Shown here piece after piece: positions 17,650-27,271 of a DNA stretch of 64,000 bases. The stretch is from Myroides odoratus DSM 2801 (GTDB taxonomy: Bacteria; Bacteroidota; Bacteroidia; Flavobacteriales; Flavobacteriaceae). The stretch spans positions 3,345,192-3,409,191 of the forward strand of contig NZ_CM001437.1 in NCBI RefSeq assembly GCF_000243275.1. The letters are read 5' to 3'. The position numbers and the translations under genes were made by a program. The notes under the pieces were generated by a model that was not told the origin of the DNA, did not search any database, and worked only from the letters and a program-made list of their open reading frames with translations. The stretch's first letter is position 1. Every line of letters starts with the position of its first letter.

Positions 17650-20600
17650 ATGAAGAGAAGACTCATTCATTTTCATTTATTAAAAGCCCTTTTTAAATGG
17701 AAATCATTCGGTACTTGTATGATTCTTTTGTGCTCAACAACAGCATTCGCTCATTTAAAACCTGGAGCCCATGTGATTACAAAAGAAGAATTGACATTTG
17801 TACAGGAAGAAAAAATCAAAGGAAAAATTGTGGACGAGAAAGGTTCACCTGTTGCATTTGCTACCGTTTACATCAAAGGAACACAACGTGCAGTGCAATC
17901 TGACGAAAATGGGACATTTGAAATAAAGGCGCGCATTGGAGAAGTGGTGGTTGTGGAATTTATTGGTTACCAAACACAAGAAACGAAGATTGCGCAAAAT
18001 ACGGTGCAAATCGTGGTGAAGGAAAGCCAAGAAATGTTAGATGAGCTTGTGGTCGAAGTAGGATATGGAAACAAACACAGAAGCGATTTAACTGGTGCAA
18101 TTTCACAATTAAGTCCTACAACCTTTAAAGATGGGGTGAATATTTCACCAGATCAACTATTACAAGGAAAAGTATCCGGTGTTCGCGTGGTACAAACCAG
18201 TGGAGAACCTGGTGCAGGAGTCGATGTTTCGATTCGCGGAATAGGATCAATTCGCAGTGGATCTACTCCTTTATTTGTGGTAGATGGAATGCCTTTATCC
18301 AATGAAAATGTATCACCAGGTGGAAGTAACGTTGGTTTTGGAAGCTCAAGTGCTAAAAATCCATTGAACTTCTTGAATGCAAGTGATATTGAATCCATGA
18401 CAGTCTTAAAAGATGCCTCTGCAGCTGCTATCTATGGAGCTCGAGGATCGAATGGTGTGGTTATTATTACAACTAAAAAAGGAACTTCTCAAGAGCCGAC
18501 GCTAACATTTGATAGCTCTGTTGGTTTTTCGAGTGTCATCAAAAAATTAGACGTCTTATCGGCAGATGAATATCGCAACAAGATTACAGAACCTGCTTTT
18601 GATCATGGTGGAAATACCGATTGGCAAGATGTAATTCTGAGAACAGCCATGACGAGAAATAACAGCTTGTCTTTTGGAACACGTTCCAAATCAGGAGGAA
18701 GTTATTTTGCATCGATCTCTAATTTGAAACAGGAAGGAATTATTCAAAATAGTGAATTCAATCGAAATAGTGCTCGTTTCAATGGAGAAGAAAAATTCTT
18801 TAATGACCGTTTAACCATTAAAGCGAATTTAACAGCAAGTGAAATCAAAGAAGATGGTGTGCCAACTTCTGATGACGGAGGTTCAGATGGACAGCTGATG
18901 ATTCACGCGCTTATGGCTAATCCGACGTGGAGTGTAAAGGATAAAAATGGAGAGTTCACTAATTTCAATATGAATGCGCATTATAACCCGGCCTATTTAT
19001 TAGATATTTATGAAGATGAAACAAGAACCCTTCGCGCATTAGCTAATTTAGAATTAGGATATAAAATCTTACCTAACTTAAATTATAAATTCAACTTTGG
19101 ATATGATTTGAGTAATTCAGAACGCAATACAACCATCTATCCAAATATTACAGATCGCTCTCCTCGTGGGCAATATTATCAAGCCAATGTAGAAAGTAAA
19201 TCCCATCTATTGGAACACTATTTGACCTATGACTTCTCTTTTGGGAAACATCAGTTTGATGTTTTAGGAGGTTTTTCATATCAATATTTCTACAATACAG
19301 GAACAACGATAAACTTTACTGAAATTGCAGATCGAAATGATGGTGTATCTCCAAAGGATAACCCTGGCTATAAAGGAAAGTTCAACGGAGTTTCTGGTTA
19401 TAGTCAAGAAAATGAATTACAGTCGTACTTCGGGCGTTTTAATTACTCTTTTGACGGTAAATACCTCGTTACAGCTTCAGTAAGAGCGGATGGCTCTACG
19501 CGTTTTGGTGAAAATAACAAATACGGTTATTTCCCTTCATTCGCCTTGGGGTGGAATGTCAACAGAGAAAACTTTTTGATGGATTCTAATGTAGTCAATA
19601 ACTTGAAGGTAAGAGCGAGTTGGGGGCAAACAGGAAACCAAGAAGTAAAAAATAAAATTACACAAGCCAGTTATTCTCAATCTTATAGTGATGGATATTA
19701 TCTCAATGATGATGGAGAATTAATGCCGGGTATTACCATCTCTAGAACACCAAATCCCGATTTGAAATGGGAGGTTGTAACCCAATTTAACGTGGGGGTG
19801 GATTTTAGTTTATGGAATGATAAGTTGTATGGAACACTAGATTACTTCAATAAAACCACTACAGATGCAATCTTGAATATCCCTTCTAAACCATTAAGCC
19901 CAACGTCTGATGTTTGGGTAAATATTGATGGAGAAATCGTCAATAAAGGTGTTGAGTTTATGTTGGGATCAAATATCATTGATAAGGGGGATTTTTCTTG
20001 GAATGTAGACGTAAATGGAACATTTTTATCTAATACCATTAAGAATTTACCTGTTTCTCAAATCCTATCTGGAAGTATTTCAGGACCTGGACAATCTGGT
20101 GTAACGGCAAATATTTACAAAAGTGGGTATGCTTTAGGTAGTTTTTATGCCTTGGATCACATCGGATATGATGAGGAAGGTAGAGATATGTACCGCGATG
20201 TAAATGGAGATGGTATCATCAGTATGGATGATCGTGTGATTGCTGGAAGCGCAATTCCCGATTTTACGTTTGGTATCAACTCGTATATGAAGTATAAGAA
20301 CTGGGATTTCTCCTTCTCTATTATTGGACAAACAGGAGGGTATTTAGCGAATAATACGATGTTAAATGCGTTGAATATCAATAACCTTGCCTCTGATCGA
20401 AATGTCGCTACACAATACGCCAATTCAGGAGCCAATAGCAGTAATCCACCTCAGTTTTCGGATTTATATATTGAGAAATCCGATTTCATTCGATTGAATT
20501 CCGTTCGTTTAGGTTATACTGTTCCATTGAAAGATTTAAAATGGTTGGATAGTATGAACTTTTATGTTAGTGGACAAAACTTATTGACCCTCTCGGGTTA

Positions 20601-20724
20601 TTCAGGATATGATCCGCTAATTAACTCAAACAAAGCAACAGGTGGAAACCAATCAATAGGCGTTGATTATACATCTTATCCAACGTCAAAAACATTCCTA
20701 TTTGGATTAACTGTGAAATTTTAA
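17650..20724 (+). CDS. SusC/RagA-family TonB-dependent outer membrane transporter
   Basis: 1024 residues. After a long basic N-terminus and a signal-like hydrophobic segment (about 18-35) comes a carboxypeptidase-like regulatory domain (KIKGKIVDEKGSPVAFATVYIKG, about 55-135). A SusC plug follows, with LDELVVEVGYG, the RGIGSIRSGSTPLFVVDGMP motif and LKDASAAAIYGARGSNGVVIITTKKG. The rest is a beta-barrel ending in a C-terminal Phe (FGLTVKF). Such proteins import bulky ligands with a SusD lid, driven by TonB. The SusD gene follows after 2 bases. The flanking phosphodiesterase genes hint at a phosphorylated ligand. Confidence 0.95.
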   Translation: MKRRLIHFHLLKALFKWKSFGTCMILLCSTTAFAHLKPGAHVITKEELTFVQEEKIKGKIVDEKGSPVAFATVYIKGTQRAVQSDENGTFEIKARIGEVVVVEFIGYQTQETKIAQNTVQIVVKESQEMLDELVVEVGYGNKHRSDLTGAISQLSPTTFKDGVNISPDQLLQGKVSGVRVVQTSGEPGAGVDVSIRGIGSIRSGSTPLFVVDGMPLSNENVSPGGSNVGFGSSSAKNPLNFLNASDIESMTVLKDASAAAIYGARGSNGVVIITTKKGTSQEPTLTFDSSVGFSSVIKKLDVLSADEYRNKITEPAFDHGGNTDWQDVILRTAMTRNNSLSFGTRSKSGGSYFASISNLKQEGIIQNSEFNRNSARFNGEEKFFNDRLTIKANLTASEIKEDGVPTSDDGGSDGQLMIHALMANPTWSVKDKNGEFTNFNMNAHYNPAYLLDIYEDETRTLRALANLELGYKILPNLNYKFNFGYDLSNSERNTTIYPNITDRSPRGQYYQANVESKSHLLEHYLTYDFSFGKHQFDVLGGFSYQYFYNTGTTINFTEIADRNDGVSPKDNPGYKGKFNGVSGYSQENELQSYFGRFNYSFDGKYLVTASVRADGSTRFGENNKYGYFPSFALGWNVNRENFLMDSNVVNNLKVRASWGQTGNQEVKNKITQASYSQSYSDGYYLNDDGELMPGITISRTPNPDLKWEVVTQFNVGVDFSLWNDKLYGTLDYFNKTTTDAILNIPSKPLSPTSDVWVNIDGEIVNKGVEFMLGSNIIDKGDFSWNVDVNGTFLSNTIKNLPVSQILSGSISGPGQSGVTANIYKSGYALGSFYALDHIGYDEEGRDMYRDVNGDGIISMDDRVIAGSAIPDFTFGINSYMKYKNWDFSFSIIGQTGGYLANNTMLNALNINNLASDRNVATQYANSGANSSNPPQFSDLYIEKSDFIRLNSVRLGYTVPLKDLKWLDSMNFYVSGQNLLTLSGYSGYDPLINSNKATGGNQSIGVDYTSYPTSKTFLFGLTVKF

Positions 20725-20726
20725 TT

Positions 20727-22508
20727 ATGAAGAATACAATATTCAATAAAGTAAATGGATTACTTGTAGTAGGGGCACTTTTGGCAGCTACTTCGTGTAC
20801 GGATTTGGAAGAAAAAGTGTTAGATGAAAATCTGGGTTCATCTGAGATTAATCCCGTTGCCGCATTGACCTCTGCTTATGCTCGTATGGGACAAAATTTA
20901 TTTGTAGGAACGGGTGGATTATTTGCCTTACAAGAATTAAGTAGCGATGTGGCTATTTTACCAACGAGAGGAAGTGATTGGGGAGATGCAGGAAAATGGA
21001 GAGCCATCTCGGAGTTTACTTGGGCTTCAGACAACGGATTAGTACAAGGAAATTTCAATGATCTAACGAATGGCGTTACGCGTTCTTATACCGCAATTGA
21101 AGCTATTACCTTGAATGGAGAAGGGGCTTCAAAAGAATTTTACCTAGCGGAAGCAAAGGGATTGTTGTATTTCTATATCGCACAATTGTTGGATTTATAC
21201 GGGCAGGCTCCTTATAAAGACCTCAATAACCTTAAAGGGCCAATCCGAATTTTGAAGGCAGAATCAGATATTGACTTTGTTATTGCAGAAGTAGAAGGGT
21301 TACTTCCTTCTTTGCCAAGTTTAGGTGAAAATCAAACGCATGTAGGGCGCTTTACCAAGCAAGCGGCTTATGGGCTATTAGCGGAGCTTTATATGAATCG
21401 CGCCGTGTATAAGGATCGTTATAATGCAAGTTCTGCTTTTGATTTCAATGCTAATGCAGCAGATGGTTCGAGCTCTAATATGGATAAAGTTATTCACTAT
21501 ACGAGTTTGTTAATTGATGAAGGACGTTTTCAATTAGAGGAAAATTACTTCCACAATTTTGCAATGGATAATCATACATCGAAAGAAATGATTTTTGCAG
21601 TTGTTCAGCATGTTTCGGATATCAAAGGCTCAAGTAATGATTTGGCTTATAATACGATGGAGCGAAATCAACGCGTAACGGCTAAAAATAGAGGAACAAA
21701 TGCTAGTGCAATTCGCCCCGAGTTTTTCTATAGTTGGAATGGCAATCAAGATGATCCTCGTTTTCAACGCAGCTATCAATATGAAGATGGTACTTGGTTC
21801 AAAAATGATGGAACGGATGTATCTGTACCAGCGACATCGATTGCACCTGGAACCTCAGAGCCTTGGTTTCACTTCAATAGAGGGATTCAATTTGGACTTC
21901 AACATGGTCCTAAGTTAGTACAAGCAACGGGGAAATTTGAAATGACAACAGATGGGCGTATCAAAGTAATGCCTTTGGTGATGGAGAAAAGTTCGACAAC
22001 ACCGATGGATTTTACCCCTGATTTTAATTTTGATAATCCTACGGAAGCGGTTTTTAAACAGGATCAAATCAATCGCGGAGCTCGTTGTTTTAAGTTTGAA
22101 TTTGATGCTTCTAAAGGAGAAAATGGTTCTTCGGAAGTAGATATTCCAATCTACCGTTTAGGTGGAATGTACATGCTACGTGCTGAAGCTTATTTCAGAA
22201 AAGGGAATGTCGGATTAGCCTTGAGCGATATTAATACCGTTCGTACTACTCGTACACATGATGCTTTACACGCAGCTGCAGCAGGTAAACCAATCGGTGC
22301 TTTAGATGCTGAGGTATTGTACAAAGAATTGGGGTATGAGCTGTATTGGGAAATTAAACGCAGACCACAGATGGTGCGTTTCGGAAAGTTTGATTTGCCT
22401 TTAGCACAATCAGCTAAACCACAATCACAACCGTACCGTAGAATTTTCCCAATTCCACAGACGATTATCGATATTGATGCTACGTTTGAACAAAATAAAG
22501 GGTATTAG
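20727..22508 (+). CDS. RagB/SusD-family surface lipoprotein
   Basis: 593 residues with a lipoprotein signal (LLVVGALLAATSCTDLEEKV, lipobox Cys near residue 24). The SusD tetratricopeptide-like framework is visible (AEAKGLLYFYIAQLLDLYGQAPY; FTKQAAYGLLAELYMNRAVY; IYRLGGMYMLRAEAYFRKGN), as is the conserved C-terminal segment (GYELYWEIKRRPQMVRFGKF.. FPIPQTIID). It is the ligand-capturing lid for the adjacent SusC. It is not followed by a glycoside hydrolase, which is unusual for a polysaccharide locus. Confidence 0.94.
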   Translation: MKNTIFNKVNGLLVVGALLAATSCTDLEEKVLDENLGSSEINPVAALTSAYARMGQNLFVGTGGLFALQELSSDVAILPTRGSDWGDAGKWRAISEFTWASDNGLVQGNFNDLTNGVTRSYTAIEAITLNGEGASKEFYLAEAKGLLYFYIAQLLDLYGQAPYKDLNNLKGPIRILKAESDIDFVIAEVEGLLPSLPSLGENQTHVGRFTKQAAYGLLAELYMNRAVYKDRYNASSAFDFNANAADGSSSNMDKVIHYTSLLIDEGRFQLEENYFHNFAMDNHTSKEMIFAVVQHVSDIKGSSNDLAYNTMERNQRVTAKNRGTNASAIRPEFFYSWNGNQDDPRFQRSYQYEDGTWFKNDGTDVSVPATSIAPGTSEPWFHFNRGIQFGLQHGPKLVQATGKFEMTTDGRIKVMPLVMEKSSTTPMDFTPDFNFDNPTEAVFKQDQINRGARCFKFEFDASKGENGSSEVDIPIYRLGGMYMLRAEAYFRKGNVGLALSDINTVRTTRTHDALHAAAAGKPIGALDAEVLYKELGYELYWEIKRRPQMVRFGKFDLPLAQSAKPQSQPYRRIFPIPQTIIDIDATFEQNKGY

Positions 22509-22660
22509 AGGAATGGTTGACGGTTTATGGTGAGGTGGTGAGGTGTTGAGAAGGTGAGGTGTTGAGGTGTTGAGGTGGTGAGGTGGTGAGACAATGAGAG
22601 GGTGAGGTGAGCAAAAATCAGCTAGCTAAAGAAAATTCTTCTTTAATCGATAAATCTAAC
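22509..22660. repeat. GGTGAG low-complexity tract after susD
   Basis: GGTGAGGTGTTGAGG-type low-complexity sequence (22530-22610) follows the susD stop codon, then a short CTTTAATCGATAAATCTAAC segment, the head of the CACAAACCTCAC family. No gene is supported. Confidence 0.75.
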
Positions 22661-22804
22661 AAAGCACAAACCTCACAAAGCACAAATCTCACAAAGAGCA
22701 AACCTCACAAAGCACAAACCTCACAAAGCACAAACCTCACAAAGCACAAACCTCACAAAAAACAAACCTCACAAAAAACAAACCTCACAAAGCACAAACC
22801 TCAC
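22661..22804 (+). repeat. Tandem array of nine 16-bp units
   Basis: Nine contiguous 16-base units of AAAGCACAAACCTCAC. Five units match exactly, and the variants differ by one to three bases (AAAGCACAAATCTCAC, AAAGAGCAAACCTCAC, AAAAAACAAACCTCAC twice). It is a pure tandem array with no spacers, so it is not CRISPR. The unit is the core of the interspersed repeat family found near 914, 1081, 1300, 5240, 37520 and 39210. Confidence 0.9.
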
Positions 22805-22810
22805 CTCATA

Positions 22811-22845
22811 AAAAAAGGATTTCTCACTCGAGAAATCCTTTTTTA
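22811..22845 (-). terminator. Terminator of fahA, probably bidirectional
   Basis: AAAAAAGGATTTCTC / GAGAAATCCTTTTTT stem of about 15 pairs around ACTC, with A and T runs on both sides. It lies directly after the fahA stop codon on the minus strand and can also stop transcripts from susD. Confidence 0.88.
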
Positions 22846-24132
22846 TTACTTCATTGTTGCTGTTGAGGGAAGTAGCATACTCCTTACTTCTCCAAAGCCA
22901 ATGCGGATGTCGTCATTCTGGCAATATCCCTTCATGGTGATGGTATCATAGTCTTCGATAAAAGTACGTGTACTACCATCTGCTAAGGTTAGTGGATTTG
23001 CACCTGCCCAAGTTAATTCTAGTAAAGAACCAAAGCTATTGGGTGCAGTTCCTGAAATTGTTCCAGATCCCATTAAGTCTCCGGCGTTAATCTTACAACC
23101 GTTAACTGTATGATGCGCCAATTGTTGACTCATCGTCCAGTACAAATATTTAAAATTTGATTCACAAATTAGGTTGTCTTGACCATTTTCTGGTTGAAGA
23201 TATACCTCTAAATTGATGTCAAATGTTTTATCTCCTGTTTGTTGTAAATACGGTAGAGGAGTAGGGTCCTGTTTTGGACTCGCTGTTCTAAATGGTTCTA
23301 AAGCATCTAGGGTAATCACCCATGGAGAAATAGAGGTAGCGAAGTTTTTAGCTAAGAAGGGCCCTAGTGGAACATATTCCCATGTTTGAATATCACGGGC
23401 ACTCCAGTCGTTTAATAAGACCATTCCAAAGATGTGCTCTTCAGCTTCATCAACTGGAATACTTTCTCCAAACAAATTGGCATCTGTAGTGATAAATGCG
23501 GTTTCTAATTCAAAGTCAATGCGAGTAGAAGGTCCAAAAATAGGTTGTGATTCTCCTTTTGGTAACGTCTGTCCCATTGGTCGTTTTACGTGAATACCAG
23601 AAGGAATAACAGTCGAACTTCTACCGTGATAACCTACTGGAATGTGAAGCCAGTTTGGCAATAAGGCATTTGCTGGGTCTCGGAACATTTTACCAACATT
23701 GGTTGCATGTTCTCTGCTCGAGTAAAAATCCGTGTAATCACCAATGTATACTGGTAATTGCATTTCCACTTCTTCTATTTTAAAGATAACTGCCTCTTTG
23801 TGTTTGGCATTGTTTTGTAAGGTTGGGTCTGCTTTGTCGAAAATATCAGCGATTCTATTTCGAACTGCACGCCATGTTTTCTTTCCACTAGAAATGAAAT
23901 CATTAAGATTGTCTTGTAAAAACACATCGTCTGTCAGTTCGATTCCTTTTAAATACCCTAACATTTGTAAGGCACTTAAATCGATGGCATAATCGCCAAT
24001 ACGAGTTCCAATTGTTACAATATCATCTTTCGTAATAAAAACCCCAAAAGGAATATTTTGGATTGGGAAGTCAGATTTTGCCTGAACTTCTAACCAAGAT
24101 TCTCTTTTCGGATCATTTGCCGTAATCATCAT
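22846..24132 (-). CDS. fahA: Fumarylacetoacetase
   Basis: 428 residues, normal for FAH. The N-terminal SH3-like domain (NIPFGVFITKDDIVTIGTRIGDYAIDL) precedes the FAH catalytic core. The core has YTDFYSSREHATNVG with the catalytic-type His, PVGYHGRSSTVIPSG, FELETAFIT, VLLNDWSARDIQTWEYVPLGPFLAKNF and NAGDLMGSGTISG. It hydrolyses fumarylacetoacetate to fumarate and acetoacetate, the last step of tyrosine and phenylalanine breakdown. No other gene of that pathway is adjacent. It diverges from glyA. Confidence 0.96.
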   Translation of the reverse strand: MMITANDPKRESWLEVQAKSDFPIQNIPFGVFITKDDIVTIGTRIGDYAIDLSALQMLGYLKGIELTDDVFLQDNLNDFISSGKKTWRAVRNRIADIFDKADPTLQNNAKHKEAVIFKIEEVEMQLPVYIGDYTDFYSSREHATNVGKMFRDPANALLPNWLHIPVGYHGRSSTVIPSGIHVKRPMGQTLPKGESQPIFGPSTRIDFELETAFITTDANLFGESIPVDEAEEHIFGMVLLNDWSARDIQTWEYVPLGPFLAKNFATSISPWVITLDALEPFRTASPKQDPTPLPYLQQTGDKTFDINLEVYLQPENGQDNLICESNFKYLYWTMSQQLAHHTVNGCKINAGDLMGSGTISGTAPNSFGSLLELTWAGANPLTLADGSTRTFIEDYDTITMKGYCQNDDIRIGFGEVRSMLLPSTATMK

Positions 24133-24244
24133 ATTTATTGCTTAATTAATTGAATGAATAGTTTAATCAAATATATAATTATAGGGCAAATTAACAAACG
24201 AATTTTGTACATTTGAGGTCAATTTAACGAAATATACAATTCAG

Positions 24245-25519
24245 ATGAGAAGAGATACAGAAATTTTCGACTTAATCGTAGAAGAAGGGGATAGACAAGT
24301 ACACGGTATTGAGCTAATTGCCTCTGAAAACTTTGTAAGTGAGCAAACGATGGAAGCAGCCGGATCTTGTTTAACTAATAAATACGCAGAGGGATATCCA
24401 AACAAACGTTACTACGGAGGATGCGAAGTAGTAGATGTTGTAGAGCAAATCGCTATTGATCGCGCAAAAGCTCTTTTTGGTGCTGAATATGTGAATGTTC
24501 AACCTCACTCTGGATCACAAGCGAATACAGCTGTTTTTTCTGCTTGTTTAAAACCAGGAGATAAAATCTTAGGATTTGACTTGTCTCACGGTGGACACTT
24601 AACACACGGATCACCAGTGAATTTCTCTGGAAAATTGTATAATCCAGTATTTTACGGTGTAGAGCAAGAAACAGGTTTATTAAACTACGATAAAATCGCA
24701 GAAATCGCGAAAAAAGAGCAACCAAAATTAATCATTGCTGGTGCTTCTGCTTATTCTCGCGATATGGATTTCAAACGCTTTAGAGAAATCGCTGATAGCG
24801 TTGGAGCGCTGTTAATGGCAGATATTTCTCACCCTGCAGGATTAATTGCAAAGGGATTGATGAATGATCCAGTGCCTCATTGTCATATCATTACAACAAC
24901 GACACACAAAACATTGCGTGGACCACGTGGAGGAATGATTATGATTGGAAAAGATTTCCCTAACCCATTTGGTTTAACAACACCAAAAGGAGAAGTACGC
25001 ATGATGTCTGCTTTATTGGATAGTGCAGTATTCCCTGGAAACCAAGGAGGACCTTTGATGCACATCATCGCTGCAAAAGCAATTGCTTTTGGAGAAGCGT
25101 TAACAGATGAGTTCTTTACTTATATGTTGCAAGTACAGAAAAATGCAAAAGCAATGGCTGATGCATTTGTAAAAAGAGGATATGACATCATTTCTGGAGG
25201 AACAGATAACCACATGATGTTGATCGACTTGAGAAACAAAAATATTTCAGGAAAAGACGCAGAACAAGCGTTAGTAAAAGCTGAAATTACAGTAAATAAA
25301 AACATGGTGCCATTTGATGATAAATCACCATTCGTAACTTCAGGTATCCGTATTGGAACACCTGCAATCACAACAAGAGGATTGAAAGAAGAAGATATGG
25401 AAACAATCGTTGCTTTAATTGATAAAGTAATCCTTAACCATACAAATGAAGATATCATCGAGGAAGTTGCAGATGAAGTAAATGAAATGATGGCTGAACG
25501 CCCAATGTTCGTTTGGTAG
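24245..25519 (+). CDS. glyA: Serine hydroxymethyltransferase (housekeeping copy)
   Basis: 424 residues. Family motifs include [41 protein letters not shown], the [13 protein letters not shown]-binding loop, and [14 protein letters not shown] with the PLP Lys at 222. It converts serine and tetrahydrofolate to glycine and methylene-THF. Codon choices look like those of highly expressed neighbours (thrS, rpl genes), unlike the second copy at 53887, so this is probably the main enzyme. A strong terminator follows. Confidence 0.96.
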   Translation: MRRDTEIFDLIVEEGDRQVHGIELIASENFVSEQTMEAAGSCLTNKYAEGYPNKRYYGGCEVVDVVEQIAIDRAKALFGAEYVNVQPHSGSQANTAVFSACLKPGDKILGFDLSHGGHLTHGSPVNFSGKLYNPVFYGVEQETGLLNYDKIAEIAKKEQPKLIIAGASAYSRDMDFKRFREIADSVGALLMADISHPAGLIAKGLMNDPVPHCHIITTTTHKTLRGPRGGMIMIGKDFPNPFGLTTPKGEVRMMSALLDSAVFPGNQGGPLMHIIAAKAIAFGEALTDEFFTYMLQVQKNAKAMADAFVKRGYDIISGGTDNHMMLIDLRNKNISGKDAEQALVKAEITVNKNMVPFDDKSPFVTSGIRIGTPAITTRGLKEEDMETIVALIDKVILNHTNEDIIEEVADEVNEMMAERPMFVW

Positions 25520-25572
25520 ACTTTTAGAGAGAGGAAAATGGAGAAGGGAGATGAATCTCGATAAAATTGATA

Positions 25573-25610
25573 TAAAAAAAGGTTTCTATTGAATTAGAAA
25601 CCTTTTTTTA
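25573..25610 (+). terminator. Rho-independent terminator after glyA
   Basis: AAAAAAAGGTTTCTA / TAGAAACCTTTTTTT type stem around TTGAAT, with a long T run. Confidence 0.88.
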
Positions 25611-25706
25611 TGGATATATGTCTCGTTCTGAAATAGCGACTATAAAAAACAATCATTATAGTCGAAGAATGGAAGTATAAGCTACCTGTAAATTTGATAG
25701 GATCAA

Positions 25707-27128
25707 TTAGTTGGTTTTGTTTTTAACTCGAAGGAACAAGACAATAGCAACTAAAGGAGTTATTGCAAAAATAGAGTATAGATATAGCGATGAGTTTGTT
25801 ATAGCTACTATATCTGTTGATTGGGTAATACCACTTAGGTTGGTGACTAATCCCGCGAGGGCAGCTCCAAATGAGGTGGCTATAAGTTGTACGGTTGTGA
25901 TAGAGGAAGACGTTAAGTTCTCCTCTCCTTGGGGAGCTAAGGCAAATACTTTAGTTAATAAATGTGGCCATCCCATTCCAATACCTGCTCCTATAGCTAA
26001 AAGAAAAATACAGTTCAATACAAGCTGCCAAGTAGGCGCGAAAGTATGTTTGAAACTAATGTAACTCAAACCTATTAATCCAACAAACATAAGAAAGGCG
26101 CCTAGTAGGATGATGTTGCGAATAGTTTTTCCTTTGCAACCAGAAAATAAAATAGAGGATATTGTCCATCCTAAGGCTATTAAAACAGTTAGGTATCCTG
26201 CTTGTATAGGAGTAAAACCATTGATTACTTGGGCGTAGTAAGGAACGTAAATTTCAATAGCAGTAGCGATTGTCAATAATGCCATAATTGCATAGGTTGA
26301 ACCAAGTGTGGAAGATATTGTATAAGCACCTGTTGGTAGCAATCTGTTTTTACTGTTTTTTTCTAAGTAGATTACTCCAGCAAGCAATAAAATAGCAACA
26401 CTAACCCCTAGGACATTCTTCCCTATACTTTGCTGAATACTTCCAATCGAAACGGCTAAAACAGACAAGGTAAGTAGTAGGAGTTTTACTGTTGGAATTG
26501 GACTTGCCGTTTGTGCGTTGTGTTTCTGAGGAATTATAACGGTGGCTACCAGTAAAATAAATAAACAAAAGAAGAGTAAAATACCGAAAGACCATCTCCA
26601 ATGCCCGTGTTCAGCAAAGATTCCTCCGATAAAAGGCCCCGAAAAAGCAGCAACTCCCCACATAGCAGAAACTAAAGCCATGGCTCTTGACCATAGATTT
26701 TCTGTAAAGACTAAGCGAATCATTGCATAGGATAAGGCAAAGAGCAATCCGCCACCATACCCCTGAATAAATCGACCAAGAAGTAAAATATACATTGTTG
26801 GTGCAAACGTACACAGTAGTGTACCCAATGAAAAGAGTAAAATTGCAATCTGATAAGCCTTTCGAGGTCCTGATTTAGTCATTTGATTGGCTGAAATAAC
26901 AGACCCAATGACAGAGGCAACAACAAATATTGTGGTGTTCCATGCATAGTATTGAATTCCGCCAATTTCTTTTATAATTGAAGGCATAATAGTTGTCGCT
27001 AAATAAACATTGGTCGCGTGTAACATTACGCCTAAAGCGAGCACAATTGCTTTTAAAGCATTCCCTTTTGAAAAAAGAACCGCCCAAGAAGCTTGTGTAT
27101 GGGTAGGAGATACTTCCATATCATTCAT
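25707..27128 (-). CDS. MFS drug transporter
   Basis: 473 residues from the ATG at 27126-27128 (MNDMEVSPTHTQ). A TTG nine codons earlier overlaps a promoter-like GAACTTTG box and is not preferred. It has about 14 hydrophobic segments. Motifs are GPRKAYQIAILLFSLGTLL (motif A-like), LLLGRFIQGYGGGLLFALSYAMIRL and MWGVAAFSGPFIGGIFAEHGHWRWSFGI (motif C-like), typical of DHA2/EmrB-type exporters. It is likely proton-driven efflux across the inner membrane. The AraC regulator directly upstream on the same strand, and paired direct repeats between them, suggest inducible expression. Confidence 0.88.
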   Translation of the reverse strand: MNDMEVSPTHTQASWAVLFSKGNALKAIVLALGVMLHATNVYLATTIMPSIIKEIGGIQYYAWNTTIFVVASVIGSVISANQMTKSGPRKAYQIAILLFSLGTLLCTFAPTMYILLLGRFIQGYGGGLLFALSYAMIRLVFTENLWSRAMALVSAMWGVAAFSGPFIGGIFAEHGHWRWSFGILLFFCLFILLVATVIIPQKHNAQTASPIPTVKLLLLTLSVLAVSIGSIQQSIGKNVLGVSVAILLLAGVIYLEKNSKNRLLPTGAYTISSTLGSTYAIMALLTIATAIEIYVPYYAQVINGFTPIQAGYLTVLIALGWTISSILFSGCKGKTIRNIILLGAFLMFVGLIGLSYISFKHTFAPTWQLVLNCIFLLAIGAGIGMGWPHLLTKVFALAPQGEENLTSSSITTVQLIATSFGAALAGLVTNLSGITQSTDIVAITNSSLYLYSIFAITPLVAIVLFLRVKNKTN

Positions 27129-27192
27129 TTTTAAATAATTAAAATTACTTTGCAAAGTTCATGAACAAGGAAGGGGGGAGCAATATCCAATA

Positions 27193-27221
27193 TTCGGAAA
27201 AAATTTCAATTTTTTCGGAAA
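27193..27221. promoter_or_regulatory. Putative AraC-type operator upstream of the MFS gene
   Basis: The direct repeat TTCGGAAA occurs at 27193-27200 and 27214-27221, spaced exactly 21 bases (two helical turns), which is the classic layout for AraC-family monomers. It lies about 40 bases upstream of the MFS promoter-like box and just downstream of the AraC gene. Confidence 0.5.
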
Positions 27222-27271
27222 GGGCAGCCTGATTGTGTAGTTTGAGTTTTTGAAAAAGAACAATAAGAAGG

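Noticed and set aside
22661..22804. The 16-bp tandem array as a CRISPR
   Set aside because: There are no spacers between units and no cas genes nearby.
22607..22951. A 114-codon ORF with repeated QTSQKTNLTKHKPHK-like text
   Set aside because: It is a translation of the 16-bp tandem array and runs across the fahA terminator.
24453..24725. Minus-strand ORF inside glyA
   Set aside because: It is a frame shadow of a clearly coding gene.
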